From Pyrenula massariospora (lineage: Eukaryota; Ascomycota; Eurotiomycetes; Pyrenulales; Pyrenulaceae): a stretch of 64,000 bases of DNA. Position numbers and translations under genes: made by a program. Every line of letters starts with the position of its first letter. The first letter of the stretch is position 1. The notes below the pieces were generated by a model, which saw only the letters and a program-made list of their open reading frames with translations, did not search any database and was not told the DNA's origin. This document shows, piece by piece, positions 45,419 through 55,350 of this stretch. The DNA is taken from assembly GCA_021030905.1 (NCBI GenBank), contig JAGFMI010000018.1, positions 620,001 through 684,000 on the forward strand, read 5' to 3'.

Positions 45419-47560
45419 TCAAAAGGCCCAGCTACCTCGTCGGACCCTAGCACCCCAGTCGCGAGCGTCATTTTGCGCCATCCCAGGTTGTTGTCTCGCC
45501 CACTCGTGGATGTAGAGTTTAAGCGCCGTCCATCGCCTACACATTCCTTCACCGGGCTCGTCTGCGTTTGGACCCGTTTCGTCAGGGGCACCGATATGGC
45601 CTTTGGCGTCTGTCGAATGATCGTCCCTTCTCAGTTCCTCAACGGGAATACGCGAGATTTTACTCATCTCGGGGTCGAACGGTCGGGCAAGGGACGGATA
45701 ACCAAGAGAGAGGTAGTTGTAGATCTGTGTGACAAAGCCATCGCCAAATTCCTCTTCGATCTGTTTCTCCCTGGCTAGCATCTTGTCTATCCTTGTTATT
45801 TCTGTTGTCAAGCCTTCTCCATTGGAGCCAACTGGAGTAAGCGGTAGATGACGCGTGTCAAGTGTTTTCTCAACAGCGTTGCCATTGGAGAAGGCGGGAT
45901 CGCATTCGGGTGCCGGTGTCATGATGCCTGAGCGCCCCTGTTTCTCCTGTTTAATGGTATTGTCGCTGCTCTGCTTTTGACAGCAGCCCATCCATAGACC
46001 GGAGCCATTGGGATTATGCATCCTGATTTGAGCGCTCCAAAGGCCGTCTACGTCCTCGCAATGCCTGTCTTCCGTGTCCGCTCTTCGTGGCACCGGAACT
46101 TGGTCAACATCACAGCGAGTCGTTTTGGGGGAAATGCTCAAAGGGAACACAAGGTCATTACCAAGCAGAGGCGGACTAGCAGCTTTGCGCATTTCCTGAA
46201 GGTCAGGGCCGTTTTGCCCAGCTCCAGCAGAATCTTGGGGCTCTCCAGGCACCTTTTCAAGCTTAGCCGCGAGGGCAGCCGCAGAGAATTTGCTTTCACC
46301 AAGATCTGGAGCATTCTCCTCCTTGACTTTTTCCAGTTCCCTGTGGTGCCTTCGCATATTCTCCAGTTCCCATTCCAAGTCAGCAGCAGACTCGCGCCTA
46401 AATTTGTTGAAGTTCTTAGGGACGTGGCCATTAGGCAAATTAAAATTAAGAGAAGGTCTTCTGGAATCATCATTGGCCATCGCAAAGTGATCCACAGGCT
46501 CGTGGGTCCTTTCGTTAGGATATGCGGCCATTGCCTGGTCCCTCAACTGCCTTTCTGCTGCCCTTGCAGCAACCGACAATAGGTATTCAGAGAATCTCTC
46601 ATTGAAACCTGACTCCGACCTATTCTCTGTATAAGGTAACTCGTTCTTTGAGGATATATTCTTTCCTGTTCCCTCTTCTGAAGAATCCTCACTACTTGAA
46701 TCTGACGGTATTGCCGGAAGCTTCGGGACAGTGTAGCAATGGTGCTTTTCCTGGCGCTTGGCGAGAGCGGCGGCTGAGAAGCGAGACTCATAGATCTGAG
46801 GGACGCTTTCTGAGCTACCAACGGGTGTATTAGCCGGAGGTGCAGGCGTTGGTGGTGGCCGAAGATGTCGGGTGATAGCTGATGAAGGATTATGCTCTTC
46901 CGGGACGTCCAATCTTAGTGGTATTCCTCCTCTTCGTCGTGATCCTCGTGCAGTGTCAATAAGCTCTGGTTGAAAGCGTCTCCGACTAATCTCAGATGCC
47001 AGAGCCGGCTTGTCTGTATCTTCCTCCTCTTCCTCCTTCGCGGGCTGCTTTCGGTGCCGCTTTGTAAACGACTCGATAGGTCCTGGAAGAAAGTTCTTCT
47101 GGCCTGGAGACGTCTTCTCTTGACCGTTGGGCTTGTGACTTCGGGTAGTCGACTCGACCGGTTCAACCTTGAACTTTCGGACTGATCTGGAGGAAGTTTC
47201 CACGGGCTGAGGCGTGGTTCGCTGGTTAGGCGTGGCCTTCTCACTCTGTTGAGCATCACCGTGGGGAGCCGATGGGCCGTCGCTTGCTGGCGAAGAGCTT
47301 CCCGTCTCTGGTGAGCGTTTTTTAAGTGATCTCGTCGTAGTTTCCACTGGCTCGGGGCGGAATCGCTTGACGGTTCTCGAGGGTTGGCTTATTAGCGGGG
47401 AACTCCGGGTCGTTTCAACCATCGCCCCATGGGTCGCCGGGTGTTCGTCGGCGTCTTCAACAGTCGGCGGCTCTTTGGGATTGCCAATGGCCTGGACAAG
47501 CTGACCTAGAGGCCCTGGAACGTGATGAGAATGTCGACTTTGGGATACTGGAAGAGCCAT
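45419..47560 (-). CDS. Conserved fungal protein with PVE-T/S-x-x-RS repeats, function unknown
   Basis: Single exon, 713 aa, mostly disordered. The N-terminal third carries a degenerate repeat with core (P)-V/I-E-T/S-x-x-R-S-x-K/R at about residues 47, 69, 118, 133, 159 and 198, for example EPVETTTRSLKKR and EPVESTTRSHK. A second repeat, ESRFSAAALA near 258 and ESKFSAAALA near 421, brackets the middle. A Cys motif (GLWMGCCQKQ) and a folded-looking C-terminal block follow (FGDGFVTQIYNYLSLGYPSL, PVEELRRDD, LKLYIHEWARQQPG). The ATG at 47560 is clear. The spaced basic repeats suggest binding to a repeated partner or to nucleic acid; that is inference. Confidence 0.85.
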   Translation of the reverse strand: MALPVSQSRHSHHVPGPLGQLVQAIGNPKEPPTVEDADEHPATHGAMVETTRSSPLISQPSRTVKRFRPEPVETTTRSLKKRSPETGSSSPASDGPSAPHGDAQQSEKATPNQRTTPQPVETSSRSVRKFKVEPVESTTRSHKPNGQEKTSPGQKNFLPGPIESFTKRHRKQPAKEEEEEDTDKPALASEISRRRFQPELIDTARGSRRRGGIPLRLDVPEEHNPSSAITRHLRPPPTPAPPANTPVGSSESVPQIYESRFSAAALAKRQEKHHCYTVPKLPAIPSDSSSEDSSEEGTGKNISSKNELPYTENRSESGFNERFSEYLLSVAARAAERQLRDQAMAAYPNERTHEPVDHFAMANDDSRRPSLNFNLPNGHVPKNFNKFRRESAADLEWELENMRRHHRELEKVKEENAPDLGESKFSAAALAAKLEKVPGEPQDSAGAGQNGPDLQEMRKAASPPLLGNDLVFPLSISPKTTRCDVDQVPVPRRADTEDRHCEDVDGLWSAQIRMHNPNGSGLWMGCCQKQSSDNTIKQEKQGRSGIMTPAPECDPAFSNGNAVEKTLDTRHLPLTPVGSNGEGLTTEITRIDKMLAREKQIEEEFGDGFVTQIYNYLSLGYPSLARPFDPEMSKISRIPVEELRRDDHSTDAKGHIGAPDETGPNADEPGEGMCRRWTALKLYIHEWARQQPGMAQNDARDWGARVRRGSWAF

Positions 47561-48905
47561 GTCAAGCTATCCAAATTCCGGCAGACCGAGGGAAAGAACC
47601 AACCGGCCTTGGGAAAAGTCGTACGTCACACAGAGATAGAAGCCAGCCCGCATTGTCTACAAAAGGAGCTGGAAGTCCGGTTGCCAGCTCTCGGCGAAAT
47701 GGCGGCGGGATGGCGGGAGTGGAGAGTAGGAGAGGCAACGACGCGTAGGTTGAGGGATGGGAGAGACGGTCAGGGCCAACATCTAATTCAGGCGTCGGAG
47801 AACGACCAGCAAGAGGTGTTAAGCCAACGATTGGCTCCATATCAAAATTTCGTAGATTGTAACTGGTTCTTTCTCTAGGCTAGACGTAGGGCCGATCACG
47901 ATGGTCCATTGGCCAAAGGAAGGTCAAAACCGGCGTTGCAAGTGGAGAGAAAAAAATCTCCAACCATGTGGCAGACCCACCATCCCCGACTGCCCAATTG
48001 TCACTTTTAACCTCACCCAGATTCTTTATTCCCTCTTTTCGACGAACCCTATTCTTCAATCGATCCTGTTTCAGACCAGACCTCCAGGATGAGCGATTCG
48101 ATAACTACAGACGTTCACCCTCAGAGATCAGGTACAATGTCTAAGCTGTCGGCGCCTGTACTTCCGCTTCACGATAATCATCCCACGTACCTTATCGCCA
48201 GAATGCGGGGTCAGATTTTAATAATTGGGTACACGAGAACGTGGAGGATAGCGCCCGCGGGCGTGCCGTGGATGACTTGGCTCGGCATCTTCCTAACTAA
48301 ACGCTTTGTCGATCTTTTAGTATTCCCCCCCTTGCAGCTTGTCTTCTATTTACTGTCCTTGCAAATCTTGGACCTCTTTGATTTCTTCTGCACCACCCTC
48401 ATCGACGCTATTCGCCTTAAATTCATCATTATCATCATTCAAAGATCTAGGCCATGGCTCCGAAGTCGGACCTCCTTTAGCTCGCGTCTCCTTGGAAGTT
48501 GGTATCCCGAATTCACCCGAAGCCATCATGCTTTCGGCCATTATTCGCATAATATCCAGCGTTCAGTTTTCATCATTCGTGGCTTACAGGATCCGTCAAA
48601 TTCCGTACTTTGGTTAGTTGTAAATGGAGATAGATGGCCTTGTCCGAGGACCCCACGTCCTTTACCAAAAGGAAGTCCATCTTGATCAAACCGAACCGTT
48701 TACCAACGACCAACAGACAATCCGGAAATGCGGTGCCTTGCATTCCCAGTATTTGCACAGAACACTCATTGAAACCAGCATATGGATGAAATCTCTTTCA
48801 AGAGAAAGAAAGATAAGAAGTCCAAAAGCTTGAAAATCCTCATTGGATTTTCCTGTGTCTCAGAAAACCAGCCACAATTTCCGTTAATACAGGATTCCGC
48901 TTCCC
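47561..48905. other. Unresolved region with competing ORFs
   Basis: A plus-strand ATG frame at 48089-48685 (198 codons, MSDSITTDVHPQRS) follows a CT-rich leader, but its hydrophobic translation is the complement of an acidic minus-strand frame at 48350-48550 that ends EEIKEVQDLQGQ. Another plus-strand frame near 48202-48298 reads FNNWVHENVEDSARGRAVDD. None can be joined with consistent splice phases and none has a known domain. A short gene or a decayed one may be present; I do not call it. Confidence 0.3.
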
Positions 48906-49350
48906 TCACAGGCCGACGCCATTCGGACATACGTTGCTTGGATCCCCTGGATAATCCATACACGGCGCCTCTGCACATACATAGCAACCGAGTGCTGCTC
49001 CATTCTGCCCAAGTCTCGCATGGCAATTTGTGCCCAGCGGATCGCCCTCGTCTTCAGGCACACCCTGCAGCAGGGCCGCGCATCCGTATTTGTAGAGGTT
49101 GCACCACTGACCTAGTTCTATAGGGGCTTTAGCACTGGAAAAATTTATGTCGGGGAGATAGAAGATAGCTTGTGGACTCACGGGCACGACAATGGCAGGG
49201 CCACAGTTGACTGATTGGACTATTCTCACACAAAGGGTCGTTTGGATTGAGCGTGCCATCCTGGCGAGATGAGAGGGCGGGGATGGCGGTAGAGAATGCC
49301 AGGAAGGTGAGGAGGGAGAAAATGACGGGAGGTCTGAACGTTGAAAGCAT
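48906..49350 (-). CDS. Small secreted cysteine-rich protein
   Basis: Exons 49182-49350 and 48906-49117 over a 64-nt intron; 126 aa. The acceptor was chosen because it alone keeps an open frame (RAQLGQWCNLYKYGC). A signal peptide (about residues 1-23, with a hydrophobic run IFSLLTFLAFS) is followed by 10 cysteines in about 100 residues, including PCHC, GCYVCAEAPC and a final NVCPNGVGL. No known domain. Size, secretion and paired cysteines are those of fungal effector-like or surface proteins. No neighbour suggests a role. Confidence 0.75.
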
Positions 49351-50081
49351 TTTGCTTGTTTGAGTGAAGTGGACAGCGTTGTCAGGAAGGGCAGCCCAGT
49401 AAAGTTATATGCCAAGAGCTCTCGTATCTATGATAGAGCAATTCTGCAGATTTGAATGGCAGTAAGAGGTCTCGAATACCTTGTGATGCCCTTTATATCA
49501 CCCTTCAATCCCAACTTCAGCAGTACATCTTTACCAATGTGCTTTATTTGCAAATCAACGATGCCTAACCAATCTACTGAAAACCAACACCACGGCAATC
49601 TTGTGGTCCCATGCGGCTCTAATTCAAGTACATCCCCTATCTTAGTTTCCACTACCCACCAAGCCGTTCCTAGAGCACCAAACCCGTCCACCACACGCTC
49701 CGTACGAGCACCATCAAATCGCGCCCCTTCAAGTAGTCCAGCAGCACCATAGCGTCTCCCGCGAAAGCTGTTCTGTTCTTGTCTGCGCTACCGACCCGCA
49801 GCTTGCCCGATCGAGGTGGTGAGGACGAAAATGGTAATTGGGGGTTTTGGGGCCAAGTTAGAGGCTGAGCCTGGTATGGAGAGCATTGACTGCTTTCTGA
49901 CAAGATGAGGGCTTAGTTTAACCTTATCTAATCTCATCTGACTTGTAGGCTGAGTAGACTTTGACGGTGTGCAGCGGTTTCAAAAGAACTCTATAGACCA
50001 TATATCCGAAAACTTTTTGACATATCCGCAACCCGCCCACTTCTCCCCCCTTAGGGAGACCGTCCTTGCGTGCCACTCCAG
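49351..50081. other. Intergenic with overlapping open frames on both strands
   Basis: Minus-strand frames at 49670-49903 (AGDAMVLLDYLKGRDLMVLV) and 49428-49694 (LGIVDLQIKHIGKDVLLKLG) look like one protein split between two frames. The plus-strand frame at 49456-49752 is Pro/Ser-rich and antisense to it. No domain recognised, and no clean splice joins the minus frames. Confidence 0.35.
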
Positions 50082-52686
50082 CTAATCATCCTCAATATCA
50101 TCATCGCTAATGTAAAGTTTTTCCACGCCCATACCAGCACTCTCACGACGGCCATACTTCTCAAGTACAGAATCTACGGACAGAGGACCTTTGTCCTTCC
50201 AGCGGCCCAAGTTTCTGGGAGACCTCTCATCCACAGCCAACTCGTTCGTGGTGCCCGCGCCAACCACGTCTCCGTCCTCCTCGTCCGCATCACGCTGGAG
50301 GCCAACGCCGGAGAACGTGACGATGCGATCCAGATCTTTGCTCTCTTTCGTATCTCTTCGCGAGATGAGTTTCATGTATGGTAGACGTTCCATGAGTAAG
50401 TCTTCGCGAGAGATCACTGTGCGTGGCGCAGATTCGCCACTATCGTCATCATCGATTGCTTCGTCAAATGTTCGGCTCCATGACTTCCAGGATGCGACAC
50501 CTTCAGTCGTGCCCACAGCGGCCCGCGCGTTTGTGTCGGACGGAGATGCTAAACCATTCGTTCTCGCAAGCCATTCGTCCACGAGACCAGCGACCTCTTC
50601 CATCATTTTCCAGATTTTCAATGACGTCGGATAGAACATTTTATATGCGTCTGCTTTGCGAGCATTTGCAGGCTGTGCTCGATTGACGGGACTCGGGAGG
50701 GCAAAAAGAAGGCCGCGAACTGCAACGTGGAAGCACGTCTCGACTTGTCGCATGCTATCTATTGTTGAAGCTGAGAAGAAACCGGGTCCCGCAGAGACCC
50801 CATACCTAGACGTCCTTAGGCGCTGCGTACCATTCGAAGCGAGGATATCACTGTCAGATAGCGCATCTATGCATGCTGCAAAACAGTCCACGAATTGAGG
50901 TCCGCTGCAAGATAGTATATAGTTTTCATGCAGCGCTGAGATGAATGTATGAATATCAGTTCCCGTTTCGTTTATAAGCTCATCGACCGAAATTTGAGAA
51001 ACAAGCGTTCTTGCTTGGCGTCTTAAGTGTTCTGGCGGCTGAAATAGGGTTTCTTTTTGCGTGCTGAACAGCCTTGGGTCGTCTCGCTTATTATAGACAA
51101 CCTTGCCCACAGCATGAAACATTCCTAGAGTTGCTTCACGCTGCGTCACGAGCTCAAGTGACTGTTTTTCCAGTTCGGTCAATTCAGTGCCTTCCTTTTC
51201 GGACTTGTTCAACTTCGCGGCAACACGGCCGCTCCAATCTGAGGCTTGATCGCCGCGAACACAGAGGAATTCAAGGCAATTGACAGCGCTTCGCACATCG
51301 CCCATCTCTGATAGTCTTTTGATGACTGCAGGCCCAGGTGTTCTTCTCCTTTTCGAATACCTAGCCTCCTTCTTCATCGTCAATTCAAGGGCCTTGGTGA
51401 TGAATGACGGAGCAAGAGGATTGAACTCGATGGTCGCCACAGCCGGATGGTTAATGATTTGCGGACCTAGCACTTTATGCGCGGTAAAAGTGTCAGAAGA
51501 GGATATCGAAGATGTTAAAAGTGCTTCGGAGATGATAATCACAATGGGTGGATAGTCATTATTCGTATTGTTCTCTCCGACGTGCGCCGATGTAGTGGCA
51601 TACGCTGAAGACAGGTACTGTAGAAGCATTGTACGGAAATTGTGCAGGGAATTAGATGATCTCGCAGTAGAGACCGGGAACTCTTCAACGAGTAGAATTT
51701 TTCTACTTGACTCAAAGGTTGGACCTTTGGAGCTTTGAGAGGAATCATTTCCTAACGTCAAGCCGCCAAAGAGGCCACCTCGATTTAAAAAGTCATTGAA
51801 TTGCGCTGCGGTGGAAGCTTGAGAGCCTGCCTCAAATGAGTCGGGATTCTTCCACTCATATACCGAAGCCTTCAAGGCCTTTGCTAACAGATAGATAGTG
51901 GTCGATTTCCCACTCCCAGCCGGGCCCTTGAGAATAAGGGCTTTCTAATTTAACATTAGCGAAGTGGCTTTTAACGCCGGGTAGACACACCTGCTTCACA
52001 AGTCCGTCAAGGACGTCTGCGAGACATCGATGAACGTCAGACACCTTCTTTTTATGGACAACAAGCTCTTCCAAGTTCTCGGGTCCAAATCGCTCTGCCC
52101 ATGGTTGATATTCGTCTTCATGCTTGGGAATGTTAGACTTTATCGAGGAATTTGACGAAGAGAGCTGGTCGCGGCTTGGTCCGATAAATTTCTGACTCCC
52201 ATTTGAAGGGGCTTGTTGTAGCTGTGATGAAATGGGGAGATTGTCGCTCGATTCTCTGGAACCTTTCCGGCGATCTAGTGGTAGACTCTTCTTAGTTATT
52301 GCTCGAGTAGCCGTCTTTCTAATGTCATCAAATGAGTCATCCTCAATATCATCGTCGATCTCTTCTATATCGTCTACCTGTTTCTGCGGGCTACCGGTTT
52401 TCCATCTTTCTTCTTCTGTTGCTGGCGCGAAAAAAGAATACAAGGAGTTCGTCTTCGCTGTATTTTTTCCAGCCTTAGTTTTTTCCTTGCGCTTCCCTGG
52501 TGAAGGAGATGGACTAATATTCGAACTGGGTTTGGGCGGCTTCGGACGCGGCTTTGTGGGTGACTTGGAAGATCTAGTTGTGACAGTGCCTGTAGACCGC
52601 TTTATGGTTGCTGCATTCCCGGCGGATTGGTGTTCACTACCGGAAGCAAGGAGCTTGCGCTGCCTTTTCGCAGGCGGCGGAGCCAT
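50082..52686 (-). CDS. rad17: Rad17/Rad24-type DNA damage checkpoint clamp loader
   Basis: Large subunit of the Rad17-RFC complex that loads the 9-1-1 clamp at damaged DNA. Exons 51991-52686 and 50082-51944 over a 46-nt intron; 852 aa. The N-terminus is basic and disordered with a PIP-like segment (NSLYSFF) and an acidic patch. The RFC-type entry PWAERFGPENLEELVVHKKK precedes the intron; Walker A (LILKGPAGSGKST) is the first motif after it, followed by the conserved KILLVEEFP. The C-terminal part is helical and ends with acidic residues (SDDDIEDD). Divergent from the DsbA-like gene, 606 bp between starts. Confidence 0.92.
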
Positions 52687-53292
52687 GCGGCATCGTTACT
52701 TGTGGGACATTGAGAAGCATGAGGTTGTGAAGCCCAACTAAAGCAGTAGGACAAGCAAAGGCTGGTTAGCAGAAACCGACGTGACAATAAGCAAAGGTAC
52801 CTTGGTGGGCTCCTCTCAAGTTCTACAATTGAGAAAACTTCGAGAGCTATCCGCTTTGCTGCCTAGGTGCCTGCTGCGGGGATTGCGGACACAAGGCTGG
52901 CTACAGGTCCCCGCCAGACGCCCTCAGGTGATAGGGGCGAAACCTTAACTCGACTTTTGAAATTTCCAGGCACATTCAAATACGAGCGGGGTGTCAGTCC
53001 CTTATCACGTCGCTGGCCTTATAACAGGGCAGTCTATACTTCCGGGGGACGCTCCCGCGGGATCTCCGTACAGACGATTTCTCAGCCTTGCATTAGGCGC
53101 CCGGAACGTGGGCCAAAATGCGGGGTGATGTCAGGCTTTCTCACCAACATATGCGGGTTATGGCGCCATTGGGGGACAACAATGATGAAAGCGCCCTTTC
53201 CTTGACTATCCGTAAGCTTGCACCTTCACACAACTTGCTATCTAACTTCTCTCTTCTCACGTCAAAAGTGTTCACAGAAATTTGCATACAAA
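52687..53292. promoter_or_regulatory. Divergent promoter of rad17 and the thioredoxin-fold gene
   Basis: 606 bp with no gene. No damage-response or other motif can be named safely. Confidence 0.5.
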
Positions 53293-54035
53293 ATGGCTCT
53301 TGCGCCGAAGTTTGCAGGCCAGCTCTTCCCCGCAGCCTCCTCACAGCCGAAACACACCCTCGAGCTTTGTAAGAAGTTGACCCCGGGAAAAGGGAGATGA
53401 ATGTCTAAGGTGCTGACTGTGACCTAAGATCTCGACTATGTCTGCCCGTTTTCGGCTAAGATGTTCAACACGATCTATACTTCAGTCTCTCCCACCATTG
53501 AGAAGAAATATGCCTCTCAACTCCAGATAATCCTGCGGAACCAGATTCAACCCTGGCACCCATCTTCAACGCTTGTGCATGAGGCCGGCGCAGCAGTCTT
53601 GAAAGTAGCTCCGCAGAAGTTTTGGGCATTCTCAGCAGCCTTATTTAAAGCTCAGAAGGATTATTTCGACGTCAATGTGGTCAATGAAACAAGGAACAAC
53701 ACCTATAAGAGGCTGGCGAAGCTGGCTGGAACTCAAGGCATTGACGAAGCCAAAGTCTACGATCTCTTGGTAGTCAGTGACAAGCCTGCGGACGATGGTA
53801 GTTTGAATGTCGGCAACAAAGTCACAAACGACATTAAACAGTTAGTGAAGGTAGGAGATACGCCGGGACGAAATCTGCGTGTACGTGGGCACTAATGAGA
53901 TTTAACCAGACCCAACGACGGATCGGCACCCATGTGACCCCAACAGTGATGTTCAACGGTGTAGAAGAAGGCAGCATCAGCAGTAGCTTTTCGACCCAAC
54001 AATGGGAGGAATGGCTCGAGAAGAATGTTGTCTAA
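53293..54035 (+). CDS. DsbA-like thioredoxin-fold protein with CxxS motif
   Basis: Exons 53293-53368, 53429-53850 and 53910-54035 over introns of 60 and 59 nt; 207 aa. The fold is that of DsbA/thioredoxin-4 proteins: an N-terminal strand ending at LYLDYVCPFSAKMF, a helical insert, then the cis-Pro loop THVTPTVMFNG and a final helix ending EWLEKNVV. The active site has a single cysteine (CPFS), so it cannot form the CxxC disulphide; such proteins are often glutathione-type transferases, isomerases or reductases. No signal peptide or targeting sequence is evident, suggesting the cytosol. Confidence 0.85.
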
Positions 54036-54280
54036 ACAATATGGCTGCGGAGCGCATGGACCCGTCAATAGGGTAGTTCTCTATTTTCAAGTAGAGCGCA
54101 AACGAGACAATGGAATTGCCAACCCTAGTAGAAGGAGAACTCCGAGCTCCAACGCCTGCTTCTTCGCCAGTTAAGGAACACGGCTCTATTGAGCTGGGGG
54201 CTGATAGTTGATGGGCCGTCTAGAGCTGGTTAGCATGGAAATTATTGCTGCCTAAACAGCACCAGTAGCTTTAATCCGAC

Positions 54281-54696
54281 TCACTTAAACAAAAGGATAT
54301 GTGGCTCTGGCTCGTGTACTTCGTAATGCTCCCAGCCTAGGCTCTAACAAAAGTGAGACCAGTATCCACGATAGCTGAATTATTGTAAATTTACCTGAGT
54401 AATTCCCAGCCCTCTCCACTCTTCCTCCCACAGCAGCTTCAACGTGCCTTTTTGAGGGTCAAAATATTCTTTGGGTATGGCTTTTAGCATGGCCTTGGGA
54501 AGCTGGACGTGGCGGTACTCGAATTGATTGTCAGAATACCTGGAGTATGTTAATCTTGCGGGGCATACGGAACTACTAGGATGACAAACCTGGCTGAGTA
54601 GTGAATAGAGTCTATAAATTCGTCTAGTCGAGCTCGTTCCTTGTCTGAAAGCATGCGAGGGTGTTCATTTCGACGTGCAGGATCTACATCTGCCAT
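54281..54696 (-). CDS. cks1: Cyclin-dependent kinase regulatory subunit Cks1/Suc1
   Basis: Binds Cdk1 and phosphorylated substrates to promote multisite phosphorylation and APC/C action. Three exons, 54590-54696, 54395-54539 and 54281-54343, with introns of 50 and 51 nt; 104 aa. The exons are too short to show as long frames but splice cleanly. Exon 2 has [20 protein letters not shown] and [11 protein letters not shown]; exon 3 has [20 protein letters not shown]. The anion-binding Arg/Trp residues and the HxPEPH hinge (HEPEPH) are intact. The start [14 protein letters not shown] comes at the only suitable ATG. Divergent from the rsc4-like gene. Confidence 0.93.
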
Positions 54697-55350
54697 GATC
54701 TATGACAACGGCGAGCTTTTACGGCTCTGAAGAAACCAAGTTGCGATTGTTGTCGATGAACAGATCACTGAACTTCAAAGACAGTTGCAAAATTCAGAGT
54801 CGATCGCAGTATAGGAATAGAACGGACGTATTGTTGTAATTAGCCTAGTCTTGAATTCGAGACGAGAACCCTCCAGCGAGCTACCCGATCGGCTCCAACG
54901 AATGGCTGGCTGTTTGGACGTGGCTGATGGAGCTGTCCGGCGATCAAAATAGTAGAAAGAATGTTGAAAGCCAAGGACAGCAGCCTAGACAATAACAATC
55001 GAGGGTGGTTCGCCGGTTGGGGGAGGAGAGAAAGCTCGTGGAGAGTGCTGGAGCAGGCCGCTGCCTAAAGCCGCCAGCAGAGGCATCGATAGCGCTCGCA
55101 GGCGTTAAAGAAAACAAAGCGTAATTCTACGCTAATCTCCTCTAGAGTGTAGTCGCGCCGCGGAACTTACCGCGGTTGGGCTCAACGCGTCGCCCGTCAT
55201 ACCAAGCACCAGCATCGCAAAAAAGTGCGGACACACGCCTCTTCAGCGTATGGTCGAGCCCGCGGAGCTTTCTCAAATTTATCGGCCCCTTCCACCTGAC
55301 TCTATACCTTGTCCCGCCACGGGAAGCTCTTCTCTCTAATCTTAGCCAAC
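54697..55350. promoter_or_regulatory. Divergent promoter of cks1 and rsc4-like gene
   Basis: 654 bp between the divergent starts; no named motif. Confidence 0.5.
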
